This document shows, piece after piece, positions 16,953-25,032 of a stretch of DNA of 64,000 nt. The notes under the pieces were generated by a model. That model had not been told where the DNA came from and did no database searches. It saw only the letters and a program-made list of their open reading frames with translations. The DNA lies in NCBI GenBank assembly GCA_964557545.1, contig CAZLAK010000007.1:1-64000 (forward strand). Direction: 5' to 3'. This DNA is from CAZLAK01 sp964557545 (GTDB taxonomy: Bacteria; Bacillota; Desulfotomaculia; Desulfotomaculales; Pelotomaculaceae). A program made the translations under genes and the position numbers. The stretch's first letter is position 1, and each line of letters begins with the position of its first letter.

Positions 16953-16978
16953 AAATTATTGAAGAGGGGGAAGTTGTT

Positions 16979-18127
16979 GTGCGTGATAAGAGTTACCTTT
17001 TAATTCCCGGCCCGACACCTGTACCTCCGGCCGTAGTGGCCGCCATGTCTAAGCCCATGTTTGGTCACCGGACGCAGGAATTTGCCAAGTTATACCAGCG
17101 GGTAGTGGAGAAGCTAAGGCTCGTCTTTAACACGAAAGGTGATGTCTTCGTGCTGACCAATTCCGGCACCGGTGCTATGGAAGCGGCTGTGGCCAATACA
17201 GTAAGTCCGGGTGATAAGGTGCTGGCCCTCATTACGGGCAACTTTGGCGAGCGTTTTGCCAGCATTGCCAAGGCTTACGGGGCGCAGGTAGTGGAGGTTA
17301 ATTTTGGATGGGGCAACTGCGTGGACCTCAAAGTAGTAGAAGAAAAGCTGGCCGAACACCCGGATACCAAGGTGGTACTGGCCACGCAAAACGAGACTTC
17401 CACGGGTGTGGTCAATGACATCCAGGGGATAGGGAGCCTTGTCGGCAGGACCCCCGCCCTTTTGCTGGTGGACGCCGTAAGCGGCGCCGGTGCAATAGAA
17501 ATCAGGGTTGACGACTGGGGCATCGATATGCTGTGCACGGCTTCGCAAAAAGCTTTTATGCTCCCGCCCGGCCTTTCCATGGTGACGGTCAGCCAAAAGG
17601 CATGGGAAGTTGTGCAGGCCAACAAATCGCCCCGCTTTTACTTCAGCCTGCCGGCCTGCCGCAAGAATATAGAAAAGTGGAACACACCTTATACTCCGGC
17701 CGTCAGCATGTTCTTGGGGTTGGAGGCGGCTTTGGACATGATGCTGGAGGAGGGCCTGCCGAATGTTTACGCCCGCCATGCCCTTTTGGCCCGGGCGACC
17801 AGGGCAGCGGTTGCGGCGCTGGGGCTTCGTCTCTTGGCGCAAGAACACTGCGCTTCCAATGCGCTTACGGCCGTATGGGGGCCTGAAGGCACCGATGCCG
17901 ACGAACTCCGCCAAATTGCGCGCCGCGAGTACGGTGTAGCCTTTGCCGGCGGGCAGGGGGTTTTGAAAGGCAAGATTTTCCGCATTGCCCACATGGGCTT
18001 TTGCGACAAGACGGATGTTATAGTGGCGGTAGGCGCTCTGGAAATGGCCCTGGCCCGCCTTGACTGGCCGGTAGAGCTGGGCAGCGGGGTGAGGGCAGCC
18101 CAGGAGGTATTTCTCGGCAGGATTTAA
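16979..18127 (+). CDS. Class V aminotransferase (serine-pyruvate / alanine-glyoxylate type)
   Basis: 382 aa. It starts with the family's LIPGPTPVPPAV, has LTNSGTGAMEAAV for PLP phosphate binding, DAVSGAGAIEI and the PLP lysine in TASQKAFMLPPG. The GTG at 16979 follows GAGGGGG. It lies behind the T-box and 60 bases before serA, so it probably supplies the transamination step of serine formation (phosphohydroxypyruvate to phosphoserine) or couples serine/glycine to glyoxylate or pyruvate. The exact substrate is not visible in sequence. Confidence 0.85.
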   Translation: MRDKSYLLIPGPTPVPPAVVAAMSKPMFGHRTQEFAKLYQRVVEKLRLVFNTKGDVFVLTNSGTGAMEAAVANTVSPGDKVLALITGNFGERFASIAKAYGAQVVEVNFGWGNCVDLKVVEEKLAEHPDTKVVLATQNETSTGVVNDIQGIGSLVGRTPALLLVDAVSGAGAIEIRVDDWGIDMLCTASQKAFMLPPGLSMVTVSQKAWEVVQANKSPRFYFSLPACRKNIEKWNTPYTPAVSMFLGLEAALDMMLEEGLPNVYARHALLARATRAAVAALGLRLLAQEHCASNALTAVWGPEGTDADELRQIARREYGVAFAGGQGVLKGKIFRIAHMGFCDKTDVIVAVGALEMALARLDWPVELGSGVRAAQEVFLGRI

Positions 18128-18187
18128 AATTGCGTGACGAGCTGTTGCGGCGGTTTATCCCGAGAAATTTTGGGGGGGTAGGTTAAA

Positions 18188-19771
18188 TTGATGAAAGTCT
18201 TGGTGCTGGACAAGGTAGAGGAGAGCGGCCTTACTGCCCTGCGCAGGGAGCCGGATATTGAGGTGGTCATTGGCGAAAAAATGAACGAGGATGAACTCGT
18301 GCGGGTAATCGGCGATTACGACGGCCTCATAGTGCGCAGCGCCACCAAAGTGACGGCCAGGGTTATTGAACACGCCGGGCGGCTAAAAGTCATCGGCCGG
18401 GCCGGTGTGGGGGTAGACAATATTGACGTGACGGCTGCTACGGCGCGGGGCATTCTCGTGGTTAACGCCCCGGCAGGCAATACCATTGCTGTCGCCGAGC
18501 ACACCATTGCCATGATGCTGGCCCTGGCCCGCAACATACCCCAGGCCAACGCCTCTTTGCGTGCCGGGAAATGGGATAAGAATTCCTTTGTGGGTGTGGA
18601 ATTGAGGGACAAAGTGCTGGGGGTCATCGGCCTTGGCCGGATCGGCTCGGCGGTGGCCAAGAGAGCCCAGGGTCTGGAAATGAAAGTGCTGGCCTACGAC
18701 CCCTTTATTACCGAAGAGAAGGCAGAAATGCTGGGTATTGATCTCGTTTCCTTGGACGAGCTTTTAGAGCGTTCTGACTTCATCACTGTGCACATACCGC
18801 TGACTAGTGAAACAAAGTACATGATCGGCGAGAAGGCTTTTGCCAAGATGAAGGACGGGGTGAGGATCGTCAACTGTGCCCGGGGCGGCATTGTAGACGA
18901 AAAAGCCCTCTACCGGGCCATGGTGGCGGGCAAGGTGGCCGGTGCGGCCCTGGACGTTTTTGAAACCGAACCCGAAACGAAAAGCCCCCTCTTTGAACTG
19001 AATAACTTTATTGCCACACCCCACCTGGGCGCATCCACGCGAGAAGCCCAGCTTTCTGTGGCCGTCGATGTGGCCCAAGATGTAGTGGCGGCTCTAAAAG
19101 GCGAATTTGTCAAGAACAGCGTGAATATACCTTCTATCAGCCCGAAGGCCATGGCCGCCATCAAACCTTACCTATTCCTGGCAGAGAAAATGGGCAAGTT
19201 TGTAGCGCAAATCGTCAGCGGCCGGGTAAATAAAATCGAAATTGCTTACAGCGGAGATCTGGCCAATCAGGAAGTGGCGCCGGTCACCACGGTTATATTA
19301 AAGGGTTTTTTAGACTGCGTCCTGCAGGAAAAAGTAAACTTTGTAAACGCGCCGCTTTTGGCCAGGAACCGCGGCATTGATGTGGTTCAGAAGCTGGCCG
19401 GTGAGGAGAGCGGTTACGCCAACCTGATCTCCGTAAAGGTAACTTCCGATATCGATGAAATTTCCATAGGAGGCACCGTATTTGGCGGTATTGACGCCCG
19501 CATTGTGTGCATTGACGGTTACCACGTCGATGCGGTGCCCGAGGGGCACATGCTCTACATCCCCCATATCGACAAGCCGCGCATTATCGGTCCGGTTGGC
19601 AACTTAATCGGCGCCCACGACATTAACATTTCCGGCATGCAGGTGGGCCGCAAAATAGTGGGCGGCAAGGCGGTCATGCTCTTAAATGTTGACTGCCCCG
19701 TGCCGGACGAAACTTTAGAGGAAATTGCTAAAATAGACGGTATACTGGGTGTAAAAAAAGTTAGCCTTTAA
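18188..19771 (+). CDS. serA: D-3-phosphoglycerate dehydrogenase
   Basis: 527 aa, long form. Substrate and NAD domains with VIGLGRIGSAVAKRA near residue 147, catalytic Arg in NCARGGIVDE, and His in TPHLGASTREAQ, followed by the intervening domain (330-450) and a C-terminal ACT domain (GPVGNLIGAHDINISGMQVG) that gives serine feedback in relatives. It catalyses the first committed step of serine synthesis. Either TTG 18188 or ATG 18191 can start it; ATG is more likely. It shares the T-box transcript with the aminotransferase. Confidence 0.97.
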   Translation: MMKVLVLDKVEESGLTALRREPDIEVVIGEKMNEDELVRVIGDYDGLIVRSATKVTARVIEHAGRLKVIGRAGVGVDNIDVTAATARGILVVNAPAGNTIAVAEHTIAMMLALARNIPQANASLRAGKWDKNSFVGVELRDKVLGVIGLGRIGSAVAKRAQGLEMKVLAYDPFITEEKAEMLGIDLVSLDELLERSDFITVHIPLTSETKYMIGEKAFAKMKDGVRIVNCARGGIVDEKALYRAMVAGKVAGAALDVFETEPETKSPLFELNNFIATPHLGASTREAQLSVAVDVAQDVVAALKGEFVKNSVNIPSISPKAMAAIKPYLFLAEKMGKFVAQIVSGRVNKIEIAYSGDLANQEVAPVTTVILKGFLDCVLQEKVNFVNAPLLARNRGIDVVQKLAGEESGYANLISVKVTSDIDEISIGGTVFGGIDARIVCIDGYHVDAVPEGHMLYIPHIDKPRIIGPVGNLIGAHDINISGMQVGRKIVGGKAVMLLNVDCPVPDETLEEIAKIDGILGVKKVSL

Positions 19772-19787
19772 GTTTTTCAAGTAAAAT

Positions 19788-19817
19788 TTTACAATTAACC
19801 GCCGACTGTAGTATAAT
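19788..19817 (+). promoter_or_regulatory. serS promoter
   Basis: TTTACA (19788-19793), 18-base spacer, perfect TATAAT (19812-19817), just upstream of a terminator hairpin. Confidence 0.65.
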
Positions 19818-19820
19818 TAA

Positions 19821-19852
19821 GGCTGGCCGGTAATGGCCGGCCGTATTTTTTT
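19821..19852 (+). terminator. Terminator between serA and serS
   Basis: GGCTGGCC (19821-19828) / GGCCGGCC (19835-19842), 6-base loop, one G-T pair, then GTA and seven T. The serS promoter directed start (about 19824) lies inside the left arm, so serS transcripts would lack part of the stem. Confidence 0.75.
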
Positions 19853-19889
19853 AAGTGCAGGCAAGCTTAAGAACGGGAGATGTATTACT

Positions 19890-21167
19890 GTGCTCGATAT
19901 CAAATTTGTGCGCAATAACCCAAAGGCTGTGCGCGAAGCTTTAGAAAAGCGCGGTCAAAAAGCGGCCCTGGACGAGTTTTTGGCTCTCGATGAGTTAAGA
20001 AGGGAAAAGATCTTTGTTGTTGAGCAAATGAAGAACAGGCGCAACGTAGTCTCCGAAGAAATCGGCCGCAAGAAGCGTTTAGGAGAAGATGCCGGTGACA
20101 TGGTGCTGGAGATGAGGGAGCTTTCCCAGAAAATAAAAGAGCGGGACGAAGAGGTGAGGGAAATAGAAAAGAGGCTGGAAGAAATCCTCTACAACATCCC
20201 CAACATCCCCCACCCCTCGGTCCCTTACGGCTCCTCCAGCGAGGACAACCCGGTCGTCCGCACGTGGGGAAGCCCGCCCGCCTTTCCTTTTACGGCTAGA
20301 CCCCACTGGGAACTGGGTGAAAAACTGGACATCATTGACTTTGAGCGGGGCGGCAAAGTGACCGGCGCCAGGTTCAGTTTTTACAAGGGGGCAGGGGCGC
20401 GCCTGGAGCGGGCGCTCATCAATTTTATGCTGGACACGCACGTGGAAAAGCACGGCTACACAGAAGTATTTCCACCTTTTATAGTAAACCGCGACAGCAT
20501 GTTCGGCACGGGGCAGCTGCCCAAGTTTGCCGAAGATATGTTTAAGCTGGAGGGCATGGATTATTACTTGATCCCCACTGCCGAGGTGCCGGTGACCAAC
20601 TTGTACCGGGGAGAAATACTGGCCGGCGAGGACCTGCCCGTAAAGCTCTGCGCTTACAGCGCCTGTTTTAGGGCCGAGGCGGGTGCTGCCGGCCGCGACA
20701 CGCGGGGATTGATCCGCCAGCACCAGTTTAATAAAGTAGAGCTCGTCAAATTTTGCCGGCCCGAGCAGTCGTACGAAGAGCTGGAGAAGCTCACGGCCGA
20801 TGCCGAGGAGATCTTAAAGCTTTTAGAGCTCCCTTACCGGGTAGTGGTGCTCTGCACCGGCGACTTAGGTTTTTCGGCGGCCAAAACTTACGATTTGGAA
20901 GTCTGGCTGCCCAGTTACGGCGAGTACAGGGAAATTTCCTCCTGCAGCAATTTTGAGGACTTTCAGGCCCGCCGCGCCGGCATACGCTTTCGCCGCGGCA
21001 AAGAAAAGCCCGAATACGTGCACACTCTAAACGGTTCCGGCCTGGCCGTGGGGCGCACACTGGCCGCCGTGCTGGAGAACTACCAGCGCGAGGACGGCTC
21101 GGTGGCTGTGCCCAAAGTGCTGCGCCCTTACATGGGCGGGCTGGAGGAAATAAAACCGGTTAGATAA
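19890..21167 (+). CDS. serS: Seryl-tRNA synthetase
   Basis: 425 aa from GTG 19890 (GGGAGAT 9 bases upstream); the family begins MLDIKFVRNNP, so the longer open frame from 19833 is not used. N-terminal coiled-coil arm (residues 28-105) that grips the tRNA-Ser extra arm, then class II motifs: motif 2 FRAEAGAAGRDTRGLIRQHQ and motif 3 LNGSGLAVGRTLAA. It charges tRNA-Ser. Two tRNA-Ser genes follow 150 bases downstream. Confidence 0.98.
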   Translation: MLDIKFVRNNPKAVREALEKRGQKAALDEFLALDELRREKIFVVEQMKNRRNVVSEEIGRKKRLGEDAGDMVLEMRELSQKIKERDEEVREIEKRLEEILYNIPNIPHPSVPYGSSSEDNPVVRTWGSPPAFPFTARPHWELGEKLDIIDFERGGKVTGARFSFYKGAGARLERALINFMLDTHVEKHGYTEVFPPFIVNRDSMFGTGQLPKFAEDMFKLEGMDYYLIPTAEVPVTNLYRGEILAGEDLPVKLCAYSACFRAEAGAAGRDTRGLIRQHQFNKVELVKFCRPEQSYEELEKLTADAEEILKLLELPYRVVVLCTGDLGFSAAKTYDLEVWLPSYGEYREISSCSNFEDFQARRAGIRFRRGKEKPEYVHTLNGSGLAVGRTLAAVLENYQREDGSVAVPKVLRPYMGGLEEIKPVR

Positions 21168-21244
21168 ACCGGGCACCGGGGTTATGGCGCAGTGCACAAG
21201 GCAAAGCCGTACTGCGCAAAATGCTGGTCAAAAGCCAGGTTTGG

Positions 21245-21273
21245 TTGACAGGAGTGCTCACTTTGTGTTAAAT
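21245..21273 (+). promoter_or_regulatory. Promoter for the tRNA-Ser pair
   Basis: Perfect TTGACA (21245-21250), 17-base spacer, TTAAAT (21268-21273), 40 bases before the first tRNA. Confidence 0.7.
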
Positions 21274-21312
21274 TTAGCTCTAGAGAAGGCATAAGTGCCC
21301 GCATTCGCCGTT

Positions 21313-21403
21313 GGAGGGGTGTCCGAGCGGTTTAAGGAGGCGGTCTTGAAAATCGCTGGCTCTGTTCTGGGGCCCGTGGGTTCGAATCCCACCCCCTCCG
21401 CCA
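21313..21403 (+). tRNA. tRNA-Ser (anticodon TGA)
   Basis: 91 nt with encoded CCA. Acceptor GGAGGGG (21313-21319) pairs CCCCTCC (21393-21399), discriminator G. Anticodon stem GCGGT/ATCGC encloses loop CTTGAAA, anticodon TGA at 21347-21349. A long variable arm and the T loop GTTCGAATC fit class II tRNA-Ser. Confidence 0.97.
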
Positions 21404-21439
21404 AGGTTTTGGCCGGTGCAGGTGCGGGGAAAAGGTTGC

Positions 21440-21534
21440 GGAGAGTTGGCCGAGTTGGCTGAAGGCGCTCGCCTGCTAAGCGAGTATACGGGAAAAAACC
21501 TGTATCGAGGGTTCGAATCCCTCACTCTCCGCCA
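21440..21534 (+). tRNA. tRNA-Ser (anticodon GCT)
   Basis: 95 nt with encoded CCA. Acceptor GGAGAGT (21440-21446) pairs ACTCTCC (21524-21530). Anticodon stem CTCGC/GCGAG, loop CTGCTAA, anticodon GCT at 21475-21477. Long variable arm and T loop GTTCGAATC. It reads AGC/AGU serine codons. Confidence 0.97.
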
Positions 21535-21536
21535 GA

Positions 21537-21578
21537 AAAAGAAAAGAGCGTTCCCAAGCGGTGCGCTCTTTCTTTTTT
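21537..21578 (+). terminator. Terminator after the tRNA-Ser pair
   Basis: AAGAGCG (21544-21550) / CGCTCTT (21564-21570), flanked by an A-rich left side and TTTTTT on the right; directly after the second tRNA. Confidence 0.85.
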
Positions 21579-21769
21579 ATTTAAAATTTGCCGGTTGGCT
21601 GCCCGCGAAAGAAGGGAAAACGGTTTGTTTGGCGAATAATCAGTTTTTTAGTAAGCTGTTAGCTTGACCATTTTAAAAAAGCGCGGGAGGAGGGGTTTTA
21701 AGGCGCGTTCACAAGGGCAAGCCTTTATGCGTTTTTGAAGTTCGGTAAGCAAAGTGTTACGGGCACAAG

Positions 21770-21882
21770 AACCAAATGGCAGTAGGACGGTTAGGACGGC
21801 AGGGTATAACGGCGTGCTGCTCAAAGATCTGTATCCTAATGACGGCGCACGTCCAGCTGAACTCCTGCGGGAGTTTTTTTAT
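21770..21882 (+). promoter_or_regulatory. Leader with terminator hairpin before dctP (possible attenuator)
   Basis: The gap 21579-21907 has no credible gene. Within it TTAGGA (21791-21796) can pair TCCTAA (21834-21839), and GACG (21841-21844) can pair CGTC (21850-21853). Then AACTCC (21860-21865) / GGAGTT (21870-21875) with loop TGCG is followed by seven T, a clear intrinsic terminator only about 15 bases before the dctP ribosome site. This is the layout of an attenuated leader or riboswitch, but I cannot assign a class. Confidence 0.5.
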
Positions 21883-21907
21883 TTTGTCCAAGATGGGAGG
21901 CATGAGC

Positions 21908-22972
21908 GTGAAAGGCAGATTTAATTTCATTAAAGTGACAGCAGCAATTTTCCTGCTGTTATCCGCCGCGCTTTTGGCCGGCTGCGGGACGCAAACGAAA
22001 GCGCCCGCCGGTGGCGGTAAAGTCTTTGAACTTAAGCTGGCCCACTTTTTCCCCAGCACGCACCCGGCAGAGAAGGATCTCGTGCAGCCGTGGGCGCGGG
22101 CTGTGGAGGAGGCTACCGGTGGCAGGGTAAAGATCACGAGCTACCCCGCTAACACCCTTTTGGCGGCCGATGCCGTCTACGACGGGGTGGTGAGCGGCAT
22201 AGCCGATCTCGGACTGTCCTGTTTTTCTTACACCAGGGGCAGGTTCCCGGTGCTGGAGGCCTTTGAGCTGCCGGGCATTACTTATAAAAACTCCAAGGTG
22301 GCCAGCAAAGTGGCCTGGGAGGGGATTAAACTCTTAAAACCCCAGGAAGTTCAGGATACGGTGCTGATGATGGTCTTTGCCACCGGCCCGGGCGACCTCT
22401 ACACCAAAGTGCCGGTGAAAAGTCTCGAAGACTTAAAGGGGCTGGAGATCCGGGCTACGGGTCTAAGTGCCAAGACCTTAAAGGCCTTAGGGGCCAACCC
22501 GGTGGCCATGCCCCAGTCGGATGCCTATGAGGCCCTCTCCAAGGGCGTGGTCAAGGGCAACCTGGGCCCCGTAGAGGTCCTGCAGGGGTGGAAGCAGGCC
22601 GAAGTGACCGAGTACATCACTTTTACGCCGTTTTTGTACAACACGCTCTTTTTCTTGACCATGAACAAAGATGTATGGAACTCCCTGCCGGCCGATGTGC
22701 AAAAGGCCATTGAAAGGGTCAACGAGGAATACTTTGCCAAGGCTGCCGCCGGGCTGTGGGATATGCAGAACGAAGCTGCTCTCAAGTGGGCGGTGGGAGA
22801 AAAAGGCATGAAGACCATCGAGCTTCCGGAAAGCGAGGTCAGCCGCTGGAAGGCGCTGGTTGAACCGATTCAAAGGGAGTACGTGGAAAGCGTAAAGAGT
22901 AAGGGCGTAAACGGCGAAGAAGTGCTGCAAAAGGTAAAGGAACTGGCGGACAAGTACAACAAAGAGGCGTGA
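21908..22972 (+). CDS. dctP: TRAP transporter substrate-binding lipoprotein (DctP family)
   Basis: 354 aa from GTG 21908, chosen because GGGAGG lies 7 bases upstream and the sequence then opens with a lipoprotein signal: basic n-region, VTAAIFLLLSAALLAGC with lipobox LAGC. The mature part shows DctP features (LKLAHFFPSTHPAEKDLVQP, the conserved arginine in GLEIRATG, TMNKDVWNSL). It captures a small organic anion outside the membrane for DctQM. The ligand is unknown. First gene of dctPQM, behind a possible attenuator. Confidence 0.92.
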   Translation: MKGRFNFIKVTAAIFLLLSAALLAGCGTQTKAPAGGGKVFELKLAHFFPSTHPAEKDLVQPWARAVEEATGGRVKITSYPANTLLAADAVYDGVVSGIADLGLSCFSYTRGRFPVLEAFELPGITYKNSKVASKVAWEGIKLLKPQEVQDTVLMMVFATGPGDLYTKVPVKSLEDLKGLEIRATGLSAKTLKALGANPVAMPQSDAYEALSKGVVKGNLGPVEVLQGWKQAEVTEYITFTPFLYNTLFFLTMNKDVWNSLPADVQKAIERVNEEYFAKAAAGLWDMQNEAALKWAVGEKGMKTIELPESEVSRWKALVEPIQREYVESVKSKGVNGEEVLQKVKELADKYNKEA

Positions 22973-22973
22973 A

Positions 22974-23504
22974 ATGGGCGCTGTGCGGAGAGGGGAGAAC
23001 GGTCAGTTGGGGCGTTTTGAGATTTTTATGCGGGCGGCCAGCCGCTATTTAGACCGGGTAGCGGGCTGGCTCCTGGCGGCTGTGATGGTGCTGGTAGTGG
23101 CCAACGTCGTTATGCGCAGCGCCTTCAAGCTGCCTGTGTTCGGCGCTTACGAATACGTAGGGCTCTTGACCGCCCTGGTTATAGCCCTGTCTTTGGCAAA
23201 CTGCGAGGTGCAAAACGGGCACATAGACATAAGCTTTCTCGTCGAGCGGCTGCCGGCGGGGTTGCGGGCGGCAGCCGCTCTCCTGGCAGGTACCGCCGGC
23301 TTTTGCTTTTGGGGCGCGGTGTCCTGGTATGTGCTTTCTTACGCGCGCACTCTGGCGCAAAAGGGACAGGTTACGTCCACGGCCCAGCTCCCGGCAGGGC
23401 CGTTTGTGGCGGCAGTGTCTGCCGGTTTGGCGGTGTACTCCCTGGTAATTTTGTGCAAGACGGCCGGCGTTTTCATTGAACTTAAAAGGGGGAATAAAAG
23501 ATGA
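22974..23504 (+). CDS. dctQ: TRAP transporter small membrane subunit (DctQ family)
   Basis: 176 aa with four hydrophobic segments (about 25-45, 57-77, 98-120, 140-160), normal for DctQ. The first helix ends near VVMRSAFKLPVFGAYEYVG. It forms the membrane part with DctM. It begins 1 base after the dctP stop and overlaps dctM by 4 bases. Confidence 0.9.
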   Translation: MGAVRRGENGQLGRFEIFMRAASRYLDRVAGWLLAAVMVLVVANVVMRSAFKLPVFGAYEYVGLLTALVIALSLANCEVQNGHIDISFLVERLPAGLRAAAALLAGTAGFCFWGAVSWYVLSYARTLAQKGQVTSTAQLPAGPFVAAVSAGLAVYSLVILCKTAGVFIELKRGNKR

Positions 23505-24808
23505 GCCCCCATGCCGCCGGATTAGCCGGCATTGCCCTGTTTTTGGCGCTGATCGCCATAAGGACGCCCATTGCCACCGCTATGGCCCTGACCGGATTCT
23601 TAGGCTTTGCCGCCCTGACCCAGCCGGCCGTGGCCCTCAACATGGTGGTGCGGGAGCTTTACTCTACTTTTACTTCCTATTCCTTAAGCGTCATCCCCAT
23701 GTTCTGCTGGATGGGGTACCTGGCTTACTATTCCGGCATCGGCACTCAGCTGTACGTCTTTGCCTACCGGCTGATCGGCCACCTGCCGGGGGGTCTGGCC
23801 ATGGCCACGCAGGCGGCCTGCGCCGTTTTTGGGGCCGTCTGCGGGTCCAATACGGCCACTGCCGCCACCATCGGTTCTATTGCCCTGCCGGAGATGAAAA
23901 AGTACAGCTACGACGACTCGCTGGCCACGGCGAGCGTAGCAGCCGGCGGGGTTTTGGGCGTGCTCATCCCCCCCAGCGTTATCTTTATTGTCTACGGCAC
24001 GGCCACCGAACAGTCAGTGGGGAAGCTGTTTATGGCCGGCATTGTGCCGGGGGTTGTCCTCACCCTGCTCTACATGCTGGCCGTCTACTTTGTTACCAGG
24101 CGCCGGCCCGAACTGGGGCCGCCGGGGCCAAAGGCCAGCGCGCGTGAAAAGCTTTCTTCGCTGCGCGGCGGCTTGGGCGAGGTGCTGGTCATTTTCCTCA
24201 TATCTGTAGGCGGGCTTTTTGCCGGCTGGTTTACCCCTACCGAAGCCGGGGCGGTAGGAGCCGCCGGCGTTCTGGCCGTAGCCCTGCTGGAGAGGCGGCT
24301 CAGCCGGGAAGGCTTTGTAAAGTCGCTTTTGGACACCACGCGCACGACGGCCATGATCATGTTTTTGGTGGCCGGGGCCAATGTTTTCGGGCGCTTTATG
24401 GCCATTAGCAGGATACCGTCCGAAGTTGCCGCCTGGGCCGGGTCGCTGCCGCTGCCCCCCTTTGCCGTTATGGCCGTAGTATTGTTTATTTACCTCGTGC
24501 TCGGCTGCTTTATAGACGCCCTGGCCATGATTTTGCTCACCATACCGATATTTTACCCCCTGGTAGTGCACACCCTGGGTTACGACCCCATATGGTTTGG
24601 GGTGGTCATTGTCTTGACAGTGGCCATGGGGGTGATAACCCCGCCCGTGGGCATGAACGTCTACATCATCAAGGGGGTAGCGCCGGATGTGCCGCTAGAG
24701 GTCATTTTTAAAGGGATCTGGCCTTTCTTGGCCGCCGTCATCGTCTGCGTGGCCCTTCTCATCGCTTTCCCGCAGCTGGCCACCTACCTGCCGTCCCTCG
24801 TGTCTTAA
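23501..24808 (+). CDS. dctM: TRAP transporter large permease (DctM family)
   Basis: 435 aa, strongly hydrophobic, about 12 helices, with the family stretches RTPIATAMALTGFLG, GSNTATAATIGSIALPEM, GVLIPPSVIFIVYGTATEQS and TPPVGMNVYIIKGV. It is the transport channel, Na+-driven in relatives. ATGA overlap with dctQ. No further genes are joined to the operon. Confidence 0.95.
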   Translation: MSPHAAGLAGIALFLALIAIRTPIATAMALTGFLGFAALTQPAVALNMVVRELYSTFTSYSLSVIPMFCWMGYLAYYSGIGTQLYVFAYRLIGHLPGGLAMATQAACAVFGAVCGSNTATAATIGSIALPEMKKYSYDDSLATASVAAGGVLGVLIPPSVIFIVYGTATEQSVGKLFMAGIVPGVVLTLLYMLAVYFVTRRRPELGPPGPKASAREKLSSLRGGLGEVLVIFLISVGGLFAGWFTPTEAGAVGAAGVLAVALLERRLSREGFVKSLLDTTRTTAMIMFLVAGANVFGRFMAISRIPSEVAAWAGSLPLPPFAVMAVVLFIYLVLGCFIDALAMILLTIPIFYPLVVHTLGYDPIWFGVVIVLTVAMGVITPPVGMNVYIIKGVAPDVPLEVIFKGIWPFLAAVIVCVALLIAFPQLATYLPSLVS

Positions 24809-24849
24809 ACGGGCCCAAGACGCTCTGCCGGGTAAGTTGCGCTAAGGTA

Positions 24850-24878
24850 TTGCCCGGCGAGTGGACCCGTGTTATAAT
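24850..24878 (+). promoter_or_regulatory. Promoter for the ArsB/NhaD-type permease
   Basis: TTGCCC (24850-24855), 17-base spacer, perfect TATAAT (24873-24878). It leaves a leader of about 145 bases before the start codon. Confidence 0.7.
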
Positions 24879-24967
24879 ACCTGGCGGTAAAGTAAAAAAT
24901 ATGGGCGTTAGCAGTTCGTGTTGGGCAGGGCCCGCTGGGGTTTTGCTGCAAGGTAAGGGGACTTTTT

Positions 24968-25013
24968 GGGGTGGGAAGTCCGGCTATTTGACTTCCTGCC
25001 CCGCTTAATTTTT
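24968..25013 (+). terminator. Terminator-like hairpin in the permease leader (possible riboswitch expression platform)
   Basis: GGGGTGGGAAGTC (24968-24980) can pair GACTTCCTGCCCC (24990-25002), a 13-bp stem with one mismatch, then GCTTAATTTTT. It ends 4 bases before the GGGGAGG ribosome site of the permease and lies about 80 bases after the predicted transcription start. Confidence 0.6.
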
Positions 25014-25032
25014 GCAGGGGAGGCGTTTGGTT

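Noticed and set aside
17114..17992. 292-codon reverse frame inside the aminotransferase gene
   Set aside because: Shadow of a GC-rich gene on the other strand; no ribosome site, no recognisable domain.
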